NCBI RefSeq assembly: GCF_901933205.1
Contig: NC_044578.1
Coordinates: 12,920,501-12,984,500 of the forward strand
Reading direction: 5' to 3'
Source of the DNA: Camarhynchus parvulus
Lineage: Eukaryota; Chordata; Aves; Passeriformes; Thraupidae
DNA length: 64,000 nt
Shown: positions 1 through 10,376 of the stretch, piece after piece
Numbering within the stretch: position 1 is the stretch's first letter
How the letters are laid out: each line of letters begins with the position of its first letter
The notes under the pieces: generated by a model
The model's database searches: none
What the model saw: only the letters and a program-made list of their open reading frames with translations
Told to the model about the DNA's origin: nothing
Translations under genes and position numbers: made by a program

Positions 1-943
1 AAGTCAGCTTGAATGGGGAAACTAGATCCTATGGTGAAGGCATAGGGAGCTGAAAGGAGTAGAGCACTCAGAGGGAAAAAAAGATGACTGGAACCTGAGT
101 GGATACAGTAATTAGGAACTGGAGAAGGAAATTAAAATCCTTAGGGAATCCAGTATCTGAGAAAAGAACTGAGAGAAATCTATTGAGGTTTATGGGAGGA
201 CAATTACTCCAAAAGCTTAATTAACTCACATATGAAGCTTTGTTGAAGCTCCACCTTGTCCTTGTTTTTGCACTAGTGTATGACTCAAGAAAATACAAAT
301 AATTTCTTTATTAGTTAATGAAAGTTCCTTGATCGCTGTACTAATCTGTAGGAATGATAGCTGATGATTAATTCTTATGTTTTCCTACAGCATTTTGGTT
401 TCTCCTCTTTTGCTCCTTATTGTTTAAAATAAATTATTTCAGTTGTGCTGTAGCTAACCACAGTGTTTATGATGTGAAACTTTCTTTGCCTAATCAGCAC
501 AGAGATTTGCAGTAATATATTGTGGAGATAGCTGGGCGCTTGCTAAATTTCGATGGGAAAAAGAGACATTTGTAATTACCCTCACTGTCCTGGATTGTGC
601 TTTTTGGGAGAAGTTGAGCCAAGTTTTTGCTATTCAGACTTTTCTTTCTGGGTTGAAGTGTTTGTCACAAATGCACACATTGAATCTGGTGTTCTCTGTG
701 CCTTCAAGCTGCTGGTTACCCTGACATCTCTCTGCCACTCCCAAAGTCACAGGTTCCTTTCCCTGTCAGGGACTGCCCATAAGGTACACAAAGGTGTAAC
801 TTCCATCGATCCAACTTCGCTGAATTACTGCAAGTGTTTCTTGGAATGTGATGATGCTACAAACGAATTCTGTGGAAACACCCTTACAGCTGCATAAACC
901 AGAAAATAGCAGTATAGCAGTGCTGAGTGGATATTTGAGAGGA
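1..943. other. AT-rich non-coding DNA, no gene recognised
   Basis: I see no repeat family or exon signature here. An open frame of 114 codons runs 553-897 on the plus strand. It is locally richer in GC than its surroundings but its translation matches no family I know, and it has no recognisable domain, signal peptide or repeat. I treat it as a chance frame. Confidence 0.6.
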
Positions 944-976
<33 letters not shown>

Positions 977-977
977 A
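944..977. repeat. (TA)n microsatellite
   Basis: Alternating TA from about 951 to 976, preceded by TATATG. It is a simple dinucleotide repeat likely to vary in length between individuals. Confidence 0.95.
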
Positions 978-1826
978 TTCAGAAATTTTATCCATCATCA
1001 GACAAATGACCAGATTTTGGTTCCTTCAGTTCCCAAAAATACAATCTGAGAAAATTTTAATCTTATCTGGAAGTAGACACAAATTATGAAACCATTCAAA
1101 AGATTCTGAATTAAGTCTTATTTTTGTCACCAGTTGATCAATTTTTATTATTGAAAAAAAAGTGTGCAAGTGTGCATTTTTTTTTGTCTGGGAAGCACTT
1201 GTTTTGAAGCATTGTAAGCAAAGAATTTTATTTTTCTTTCCTCCCCCCACCCCTTTCCATTCTTCAGATTATTTAAAAAACCTGCCTCTTTAGAAATCAC
1301 ATTAGGTTTGTTGTATGCATTAAATGAAAGGCTTTCAACTTTCAGAGCAGGCTGTATGAACAATTGTCTAGTATGTACATCAACTAGCATCCTACCTAAG
1401 TGCAATGAATTTAGTTTGTGTTAATTACAAGGTGCATTTGACTGTGTCTACATGATAGATTAACAGTTCCAAATAACATCATATGCAAATGAAAGGAAAA
1501 TCCTTTTTATTTTATTTTATGGCACAGTTGAGAAATACAGTGCATTCTGAAAAGAAACAGAAATGCAGCTATGCTTGTGACTCAATAATCTGTATATATC
1601 AACAATAAAAGAAAACAATTGAATTTTTACAATGCTTATGCATGGTGGTGTTATCTTAAAATCTGAGTGTTAAAAAATACACTGGAAAACATAAACTAAT
1701 ACACACCATCTTAAACGGTGCATAAGGACATTATTCAATGTTATCCAAATATATTTATAGAAATACTCATAAAAGTATATTTAGATCTCATTTGTGGATT
1801 TCAAAATAGTTTATAGTGTCTTATGG
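978..1826. other. AT-rich unique DNA
   Basis: There is no gene and no recognised repeat. Minus-strand frames of 74 and 85 codons overlap each other in different frames over 1026-1405 and translate to low-information protein, so they are not supported as genes. Confidence 0.6.
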
Positions 1827-1917
1827 TGTGTTTTCTGTTTTGGTTTGTTTGTTTGGGTTTTTTTTAGTTTGGTTGTTTTGGTGGGTTTTGTTTGTTTGTT
1901 TGGATTGGGTTTTTTGT
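1827..1917 (+). repeat. T/G-rich low-complexity tract
   Basis: The plus strand is almost entirely T and G, with repeated GTTT, GGTTT and TTTGTTTG units and almost no C. It keeps all frames nearly stop-free, which explains the spurious 61-codon frame at 1816-2001. It is the first of several such tracts in the window. Confidence 0.85.
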
Positions 1918-2079
1918 AATTTTTGTGTTATTAATCAATGGAAAATCTTCATACATTCTACTTTAAATTCAAGAGAAAAAATTACATTAATATTTTGCTA
2001 GTACTTGTCTACTGCTTTCAAAAAATTCTGCGGTTCAGCAGGGTTCACTAACAGTTCAGGTCTAGTCTCACAATTACAC

Positions 2080-2175
2080 TCTTTCTTTTTGTTGTTGGTT
2101 TTTTTGGGTTTTTTGTTTGTTTGTTTTGGAGGGTTTTTTGTTGTTGTTGTTTTGGTTTTTTTGTTGGTTTGGTTA
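2080..2175 (+). repeat. Second T/G-rich low-complexity tract
   Basis: Plus-strand T/G sequence with GTTTGTTT, TTGTTGTTG and GGTTTTTT units, about 160 bp downstream of the first tract and in the same strand orientation. The apparent lysine/proline/glutamine-rich minus-strand frame across it (2048-2287) is an artefact of the composition. Confidence 0.85.
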
Positions 2176-4193
2176 GATAAATTATATGATAGAGAATCAT
2201 AAAATTGAATAAAAATATAAGACTCATCTTTTCCACTGATATTTCATATGCTTGAGTTGATAATTGTAAAGATCGTGATGCTCTCAAGCATTATTATGAT
2301 TAGGATTATGTAAAGTGGCTACAACAAATGGTGTATTCATGAGCTGAGTGTTTTAACAAGGGCTGCAAGTTTGCCATAAACAGACTTTGTTGTAAGGCAG
2401 CCTATGGAGAGCTAATATAGAGTATTTTGCATTTCCCCCCAGGTACCCCAGGCTGAACTCTGTACAGTGGTCACTGCAGAGGGGAGGATGTGGTATTTTT
2501 AACAGGGTTAAGTGTAGTTGGTCTGGATTTTCTGGCTGTTAATATGGGAGCAGTTGGATCTATTAACTGGTGTTATTACTCTACCTTGCAGCCAGAGATA
2601 TTCTTCAATTCTCTGTCAAGAATAAACATACTGCCTCCCCTGCTTTCGCCTCAGCTTTTTCAAGAGGGGCTAGCATTTGATGCTCTGTTTTTCAGGAACT
2701 CCTTGCTTGGATAGGTGATGAGGTTGCTGAGGTTTTTTTTGTACTAGAAAAAGAACCTAAAAATGTTTAAGACCACAGAGATACACTGAGGAGGAGATTA
2801 AAATATTCCTACTGCATTGTGAGGCTGTGTACTTAGAGCCAGAGCTTCATGTGGTAAGTGGCTTTAACCATGAAATAAGCAAGCTGCATTGCATAAAGGT
2901 ATAGCAATAAAACGGTTTCATTAGGAAGAAAGAGAAATACAAATGTAAGACAAGACAAAATGTTTCTCAATTAAAAGGACTTAATATTGCACTGTGTGTT
3001 TTAATGAATAGTACGCTTGGACAGCAAAATATTGAAGGGCCTGTGTTGTTATAAGGATATATGATTTTCATGTTTCTGTGATTTCTTCTTTCTATTTCAT
3101 TGGCTACTTGCCTATCTTTAATTTGGTGTTAAAAATTTTGCCTTATGAATTATTAAGATAGAACATTTTTATTAATGTTTCTCAGAACTGCTTTCTTAGT
3201 ACGATACATCAAAGTAAAAATGAGGTTGAGACCAATCCTTGAAATTCATGGAAACACATTGACATTGGAAAAATACCATAAAAATAAATCTGGCTTTCCA
3301 GTCGTCTAGTAAGCTATGGGATAAGGAATTTCAAAGATTGATGTATCTTTAAACCAAAAGAAAGTGTAGTCCTTTTTTGTTATCTTTAGGATAACCAAGT
3401 CACAAATACAGAGAGTTCTGTAATTTATGGTTTAGTTTAGTTGCATCTCTAATTAAAAGGAAGCACAAAGTGCATTTTTAAGTTCACTTTGTTTGAAGGA
3501 GAATAGGCAAACCCTTTCTTAAAAAACTTCTCTTTCTTCACACAACTTGCAGCTCTAAGAGCTCTGAAAGGATCTGAAATTAGTTGATAGAAAGTGGCTC
3601 CCCATAACTAATTCTAGCTGGGAGGGCACTGCCATTTCAGTCTTTTGTATTGTATTTCTATTTTTTAAAAGATAAGGAGAAATCAGAATGCTAATCAACT
3701 GGGGCTGCCAGAAAAATATATTAAAAAAACTAGAAAAGCTAGGCAGAGATTTTAATGTCTGCGGCCTCACCAAAGGAAAGGAACTAAAAAACTGTTCTGT
3801 TTTAATAATTTTGCATTAGTTTAGGTTTCTGGTTCCAAAACTAGCAAAATGGGTCATCTTGTGGTTTGATCATTGTGTGCTGCGTGCTAGCCTAAAGACT
3901 CTCTGGTTTTGTAGAAGGGTCTATTTTTTAATAGGTATCATGAAATAATTTACAGGACTGATCAGAGAGACTCTTCTTGTGTTCGTCATAACACTAATTT
4001 TTCTTAATGTTTCAAAGGTTACTTGCTTGTGAAAAGACTGCACTTGAGTGTTCACTACAATTCTCTGAATGCTGCCTCTGCTATCATTCATCTGTGCTTA
4101 GTTCTATCTTGCTATGATGTCTTCTTGCTTATTTTCCATTTCCATTGTACAAAATGGTCTTTGGCAATTAGCAGTGCTAGGCTTTTTAAGCTG
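2176..4193. other. AT-rich unique DNA, no gene seen
   Basis: I see no coding signal, repeat family or RNA gene in these 2 kb. Frames at 2490-2714 and 3555-3773 are short and unrecognised. Confidence 0.55.
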
Positions 4194-4239
4194 GTATGTA
4201 TATATATGTATGTGTGTGTGTGTGTATATAGATATATAT
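4194..4239. repeat. Compound (TA)/(TG)n microsatellite
   Basis: TATGTATATATATGTATG is followed by about six TG units and then TATATAGATATATA. An A-rich run of about 12 bases follows at 4266-4277. Confidence 0.9.
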
Positions 4240-4277
4240 TTCTATCAGAAAACTGTCATCAAATTAAAAAAAAAAAA

Positions 4278-5519
4278 GAAAGCATGCACATCATTATCAC
4301 TGTGCATGGGAAACTGGTTATATGAGGCCAGTATTTGATTTGAGAGAAAAAAATTAGTTGAATTTTGATGCAGGTAAATAGCACCTTTCTTAAAATCAAA
4401 ATGACCTTGTGTAAATGTACTTCAGAAATTCACCCAGGTAAAATAACAGGTACAAGAATTCAGTAACTACAGTGCATTTTACAAGATTGTATTTTCATTA
4501 AATTGATCACAATTTTGCCCTCTATTTTTTTCCATGTATGGGGTGGAGTAGATTAACAATTTCCATTTTTAAAATGTTCTTGCTTTATAAATTAGTTCCC
4601 TTTCTTTCAGCTTTTATACTCCACGCTCCAGATAATAAATGTGCTCACAAAAGACTTGTCTGAAATAATGAAGCTGTTAAAGAACATTGTAATTTTTTAC
4701 TTTAATAAAATTAATCTGGCCCTGTAAACCATTGGAAGGCAAACTTGCTCTTAGAATGCATCACAGTACCACGTTTGTGACACTGATAGATAACTATTAA
4801 CTCCTTTTAAGCTTTAAAATGCTTCAGAATGCCAGAGTAAAGAATCTGAAACTGCAGATCTTATTCAAATGAATCAGGATAGAGCAGATGGTTGAAGAAG
4901 GCACACAAGCAAGAAGTAAATCTCCTGTTCTCCCTTTCTGATTGCTTTGCCCACAGAGGAATAATGATTCAAAGAAAATCAGTAATCATGGCGGTTGCCA
5001 TTAGCATATTCCCAATAAGAGAGCTTACATGAAAATTCCCAGAGAAAATGAATGGCTGCTAGTATAGATCAGTGTGCAAATAGTGCATTTCCAGCTGCCT
5101 CCCAAAACATAGATTTTTCCAAGACATTTAGAATTGAAGTTAGAAAAACTGAACTAAAAGAATTGTGCATTTGCTTACAGAAGAGATGGATATTTTATTA
5201 AGCTAGCAATACAGCTATATTTAACACCCATGTCAGATGTTGAGCTGAGTAGTCTCAAAAGTGTCCTGTCCTTAAAATGAAGGTATCAGCCACCCTTCAA
5301 TAAAATACAGCGAGAACCTTTTCCTGCTTGGTTGTCTGGAGAGCATGTGCAAACTGCTGTAAATCCCTTCCCCGACATGTTTTCTGATTGCATTATTGTG
5401 AACGCATGTGGTAAATGTCTGCTTTCTTGTTGCTTCACACAAGTTATTAAGTTGTTCACAAATCAGTGGCAAAGCAAAACATTTTCTCAAAGTGTTGTGG
5501 AAGGAGCACTAACCTAGAT
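4278..5519. other. AT-rich unique DNA, no gene seen
   Basis: There is no recognised gene or repeat. The stretch around 4950-5060 and 5270-5520 is less AT-rich than the rest and grades into the CpG-retaining block that follows. Confidence 0.5.
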
Positions 5520-6400
5520 AAATGGGTGTTTTCTTGTCTGTCCATAAGCAATGGGAAGCCCATTAGCCAGTGTAAATGAGCATAGCGCTATCGGAATAGT
5601 CAAGCTGCCGCCTTTCATTTGTATGGAATTAGGATTTTCGCTTGGCATATTTCAAAATGAGAGGAAATTCAAGAATTGCACGCAGGATTGTCACATCCTT
5701 CTACTTAATAAAGTTAAGAAAGTAATGTAACATTGTGTTATTCTCATTCACTTTAATTTCATCGTGAGGCAAAGTCTAAATCATCTCTGCGCTGGGCTCT
5801 GGATTAGGCAGTCAGCTGCCATTGTTGAAACTGGAAAATGCATGTCTAATTTCTTGTGTGCCAGGCTGAATGTGTATCTCCTATTGGTTCCAAACAAAAC
5901 AACAGACCAACAGTCACTAAAATAAGTGCCATCACCTAGATGGTTGATAAATCTCCTTAGAAAAGCAGCCATGAGACATATTATTGACAGGTTTTGTTGC
6001 TGAAATAAGAGAGAAACTAGGTAAGGGTGACCATGTTCCTGCAGATGCCATCATTGATTGTGCCAGCAGGAGGCAAATGGTTAAAGGATTCAATGGAAAC
6101 TGTCACAATAGTTTCAATTTTATTATTGAAGCTCAAACTTTCAGAGGCAGTGGACAGATTGCCTTCATTTTTCATCCATGAAACATCTTCAACATTTCCG
6201 AAAAAAACCTAAAAATCTTTTAAACTAGCTCTGCAGCCAATAATGCCTTTTATATATACTAAGGTGGTAGAAACCATTAATAAAATGCCTGTCAACAGCA
6301 CATCTCCCTTTTCTCTTTAGCAAAAAAGGGAGAAATCATTAATTACAGTTTCTGTCACACACAAAAGACATGTTTTTTTGTTCTGGTCTTTTAGCACTTT
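5520..6400. promoter_or_regulatory. Candidate conserved non-coding element (CpG-retaining block)
   Basis: This block stands out by keeping many CpG dinucleotides in a CpG-poor, AT-rich setting: examples lie in AGCGCTATCGG (about 5584-5594), GCCGCC, TTTTCGC, GCACGCAGG and ATCGTGAGG. It also has TAAT-type homeodomain-like cores such as CATTAATTACAG near 6338-6349 and no simple repeats. It holds overlapping 61-65 codon frames (5984-6212) that look like shadows, not exons. That it is a developmental enhancer is inference from texture; no alignment was possible. Confidence 0.35.
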
Positions 6401-6666
6401 AACAGCATGAATTCACCTAGTGGCCACCTATTCTGCAAAATTTGAAAAGGGATGTGTCCTTATCCATCTACGCAAAACCTTCTGAAGACATTGCATGTGT
6501 CTGCCTGGGCAACAAATGCAGTGTTTTGGGTTGACACTGAAAAGAAGGATTATGAATATGGATAGGATGCAAATACTCCATCTATCTTAATCAGAATACA
6601 GGAATTCAAGCTGTTGTAGAAGGAGGGGGAAGGAAGGGGGAGAAAACCTTAGAAACCTAAGCTGTA
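6401..6666. other. Unique DNA between candidate CNE and palindromic relic
   Basis: I see no gene. There is a short purine-rich segment near 6618-6645 (GGAGGGGGAAGGAAGGGGGA). Confidence 0.5.
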
Positions 6667-6738
6667 GGGGCCTGATTCTGCTCTTACTGCTGTCAGCAGG
6701 AGTTTTACTACTGAAGGTATTAAGGTCAGGATTGGGCA
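6667..6738. mobile_element. Relic of a palindromic amniote interspersed repeat
   Basis: The sequence starts GGGGCCTGATTCTGCTC and ends AAGGTCAGGATTGGGC, so the ends are imperfect inverted repeats of a GGGCCxGATyCTG-type terminus. The centre, TGCTGTCAGCAGGAGTTTTACTACTGAAGG, is consistent with a decayed form of the AGTCAATGGGAGTTTTGCC motif I recall from abundant turtle, crocodile and bird repeats. I cannot name the family. Non-autonomous DNA transposon (MITE-like) origin is inference. Confidence 0.5.
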
Positions 6739-7498
6739 GTAAATTTACAGGATCTTTTGTGGGGTTGTCATTTTACACACAGGTCTGCCAGACACATTGA
6801 CTTTGATTGAGATTGCTTGCTCTGCTCAACTCACATGTATTTTAAGTATTTGCTGGAAGGTGGACTTAAAAATCACTGCTTGCTTGCTCATTTATCACAT
6901 TTGAAAAGTATATAATTGTGTACCTTTTTCATATATAAATATTTTTTAAAAAATCACGTGTTTCAAATTTGAAAGGAATGCATAGGGAGTTATAAGCAAT
7001 AACAGTTTTGGGGGCAGATAGTGTTATTTCAAGTTATCTAACCAGGATAATAATGTCAACAAAAAGGTCTCCAGTTTCTAGGTTTTTCCCAGCTCACCAT
7101 TTCCTAACATTTAGTGGATGCTGTGGTGCATGTAAAAGCAGAATACTAACAAAATAGCTTCTAAATTTTTTTTTCAATTTCATTTATTTCTGTAAACTTT
7201 GAGAATTGCATTTTTGTAAGTTTTGTTTTTGTTCTGCGCTATCTAAATATTTTGTGAAACTCATAGAGAGGATTCCTCTCTCTTTTGAAAGAAGTCATCA
7301 CTGAAATCTGGCAAATCATAAATCAAAATGTTTTCATTGTGAGCATATGAGACTTTTTTCAGCCTTCAGATCTAATGAAAGAGAAAGCAAATACAATACT
7401 CTCATTCACTCAGAAGTTAAACATATGTCTATTGGGGATTTTTGAAATGTGTCATTTATGTGTTTCAGTTTCAATATATGTCTAATCAATTGTAAATG
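6739..7498. other. AT-rich unique DNA, no gene seen
   Basis: There is no recognised gene or repeat. The block at 6900-6990 is very AT-rich. Confidence 0.5.
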
Positions 7499-7527
7499 AA
7501 AGGCCCAACCTGTCTATTTGGGCCTTT
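7499..7527. other. Short GC-containing hairpin followed by T run
   Basis: The arms AAAGGCCCA (7499-7507) and TGGGCCTTT (7519-7527) are perfect inverted complements around an 11-base loop. It looks like a bacterial terminator, but that has no meaning in a vertebrate nuclear context. Confidence 0.6.
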
Positions 7528-10031
7528 TACAAAAATATCAGTCTGAAAAACAGAAGAAAAGGAAGGAAAGTCTTAGTAAAATGGACATTTAGGACCAAAT
7601 CCTCACCTGATATAAAACCAGTCTAGATGAACAGATTTAAGTATGTGTTTTGCATTATAAATGCAGAATATAAATCTAGAAATGGGAACTTCATTTTCTT
7701 AATGCTCCTGCATTTGGTGTCATCACTCACAATTCCTTGATTAAGAAACATTAAATTTTACATGGCTTTTTTCTGATATTGTGACTACAAGTCATAATGA
7801 TAAATTGTCCAGTATATGGATAAAATTTGTGCTAGAAAAAAAGCCCCATTTTAGTATCTTTAGCAACTTTAATGCCAGAGTTAAATGGATTCCCAGTAAA
7901 AGCTGTGAGAAGTTTGTCTTCCATTTCTTGTATGCTTTTGTATTGAGAAGTCAAGACCTTTAATCATCCATAGGAATGTAAACAAGTAGGTTTAGCTCAC
8001 ATGTTTCACATAATTTGTTTCTATGATTATGTGCCAAAATCTGTAAGGACTACTCCTGCACAGCTGAGGTCTGTAGAAGTCTTAGCACACATTTAAAGTC
8101 ACGAACATTACTACTCTATGTTTTAATAATTTCTGACTCTGAAACATATGGGGTTGGTATATTTGAAGTTTGCCTGAGCTATAGTCCTCTTACATGCATG
8201 ACTGAATTTGAAATTTGTTTAGAACTGTCTTTTCTTCACAATGTAGAGTCAACTCTGTGATATTCTTGCTCTGATGTCAATGAGAAAGTTTTGTCAGAGG
8301 AGTCATTCATTTGGGGTCAGATGTCTGAGTATGGATGAGCTATATATAGGTTTTGATCCAGGAAAATACATTATTCACATCATTGAGACACATAATATGA
8401 ATGTAGCTATTAATCTGTTAGTTCTGAAACACAACCACCGGCTAGTCTATGAGCTACACACACTATTTTTACCCTAAATGTTTTTAAATCTGTGGTGAGC
8501 AGGATATTTTAATAGTATTGGTTAAAAATGTCATATCTGAAAAATCTGAAAAATATTCAGTCATTTAATCTTTCACCATGATTTAATCAGAATAGTCTTA
8601 TATCTCTTTTGTGCTTTGTCAAATGCTCACCACAATTTGTCTCCCCCCCCATGGTGGACTGACAGATTGAGCAAATAAGCAAAGAGCCGGAACATTTGAC
8701 TGTAATTGCAATGTCAGCACTGTTAAACTGTATTTATGAGAAGAAAGTTAACACTGTGACATTAATAATTTCATCAATCTTACACGTGTTTGCTTCATAA
8801 ACAAGCACACACTTTTTTACAAATTCTTTGTGACCAATACTTTGGTCATCTGGAATAAGGCTACAAATTCCAGTTTTGAAAGAAAAGCAGGTACAAAAAA
8901 TAGTTTGGGTCCGTATTACTATGCTTGGGGAATTTAAAAAAAATCTTTTAAATACCTGCTCTGAGCTAAGCTTTATAAACTTTGACTTTCCTATCAATAA
9001 ACAAAACAATAATGACTAGAAACAAGCAATAGAATAGGCAGGGTTAGAAAGTGTAGTATTTTGTCTTGCTGTGCTTCAGCTCTAAAATTGCTTTCACTAG
9101 ATACATGAAAGCTTTTGGTTTTTCTTGACTCTTTACATCACTATGTGCTCATGTGCACTTTCAGTGATTTATTGCACTATACCAAATGTACAGGCTAATA
9201 AAGAGAGTTTGTTACTCTCTAATTTTGGAAGGACATAACACAGAAAACTGCAGCAATCTCTTACCTATATATTTCACTCTATAAGGGGAAACACAGGAGA
9301 GAACATGACATGTATTAAAGATGTAAATTCCTCCTTGGACCAGTAAACCACTGTTGGCCATCGTACCTCTGACTCCTGGGTACTGACGTGTTGTTTTGCA
9401 CTACAGCTTAATCAGCTGGGCCTAGGCTGCTCCTTGGTGTTCATGTGCCCTAGGCAGTGTAAATGCTGTGCCTCACATGCACCATCACATGGGCCTGTGC
9501 TGTGCATTGTGCGCAATGGTGAATAAAATTATATGTTAGAATGATTGATCACATACGTCCTAGCTGTGTAAATTATGAGAAGGTAGGGTTTCAAGATATA
9601 TAAAGTGATTTACAAAATTTTGAAGCCGCTTGCATGTGTATTTAAACCATGCTGCTTGGGATTCTAGCACAAGTGAGATTGCCTCCATAGGCTTTCTGGT
9701 TGTGCTTGAGAACAAAGCAGCTGTCCAGGCTCTAGAATTTTTGAGGAAGTAGCCAACATGCTGAAAAATTAAACAGTAAATGTTGATGTTAATTTAGTAT
9801 TCTCATTGTCTTTGATTTGTAAGTAGATGTATATGCATACATATACCCAAGAAAACATCAGCTACTTACACTTATTGTGGTTCCACAAAGTTGGAAACGT
9901 TCTGGACTCCATGACAGGGAAAGAGACTAGTCCCACATATGTTAGTTTGCTGTGTTCTCCCTCAATCAGTCATCAGAAGTGATTAATAGAAAGAGAAACA
10001 TTGAAATAAGAAGAGGAATAATATTGGGCAT
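7528..10031. other. AT-rich unique DNA, no gene seen
   Basis: I see no supported gene. The segment near 7590-7620 (GGACCAAATCCTCACCTGATATAAA) and that near 8033-8090 (CCAAAATCTGTAAGGACTACTCCTG) weakly resemble ends of palindromic amniote repeats, too decayed to call. C8 lies at 8643-8650. The frame at 8734-9009 (minus, 91 codons) is unrecognised. GC is higher at 9330-9520, without a recognisable element. Confidence 0.45.
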
Positions 10032-10376
10032 TTATTTCACTGAGGTCCAGTAATTGCACCTCCCCTGAAGTTTCTTGCCTGTGCCTCGGTTAGAGGAACA
10101 GGTAGATGACAAAGACTGTGAGGGCAGTATGCAAGGATCCAACATATTTCCTTTTGGCTTTAAATCTGCCCAGATGGTTTGCAGCTCCTTTAAGAGACTC
10201 AGTAGTGTGCTGTGATAAACTGAGCCATCTGGACCCAGCAACCTCCTGAGGTTCCTGCAGTGACCAGAGCAAGTAGTGTGGGCTTGTGTGATTATTGGCA
10301 GATCACACACATGGAGAAACTGAGATTTCTGCCCTGTAGGCACTATCAATCACAAAAAAAAAAAAAAAAAAAAAAA
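10032..10376 (+). other. GC-elevated segment ending in an A23 tract, possible retroposed fragment
   Basis: About 320 bp richer in GC than its flanks runs directly into an uninterrupted A run at 10354-10376 on the plus strand. That layout is what a reverse-transcribed RNA leaves, but I find no AATAAA upstream of the tail, no target-site duplication and no recognisable parent. A 105-codon minus-strand frame (10032-10349) lies antisense to the putative transcript and is unlikely to be real. A slippage-expanded A tract is an equally good explanation. Confidence 0.25.

Noticed and set aside
553..897. 114-codon plus-strand frame
   Set aside because: No recognised domain, no splice or promoter context, ordinary codon content; a chance frame is likely.
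7499..7527. Rho-independent-terminator-like hairpin with T run
   Set aside because: The window is vertebrate nuclear DNA; such structures arise by chance and have no terminator role.
7590..7680. Further palindromic repeat relic
   Set aside because: Only the left words (CCAAATCCTCACCTGATATAAA) are suggestive; no matching right end was found.
8033..8095. Palindromic repeat relic near GTAAGGACTACTCCTG
   Set aside because: Resemblance is limited to about 16 bases without an inverted partner.
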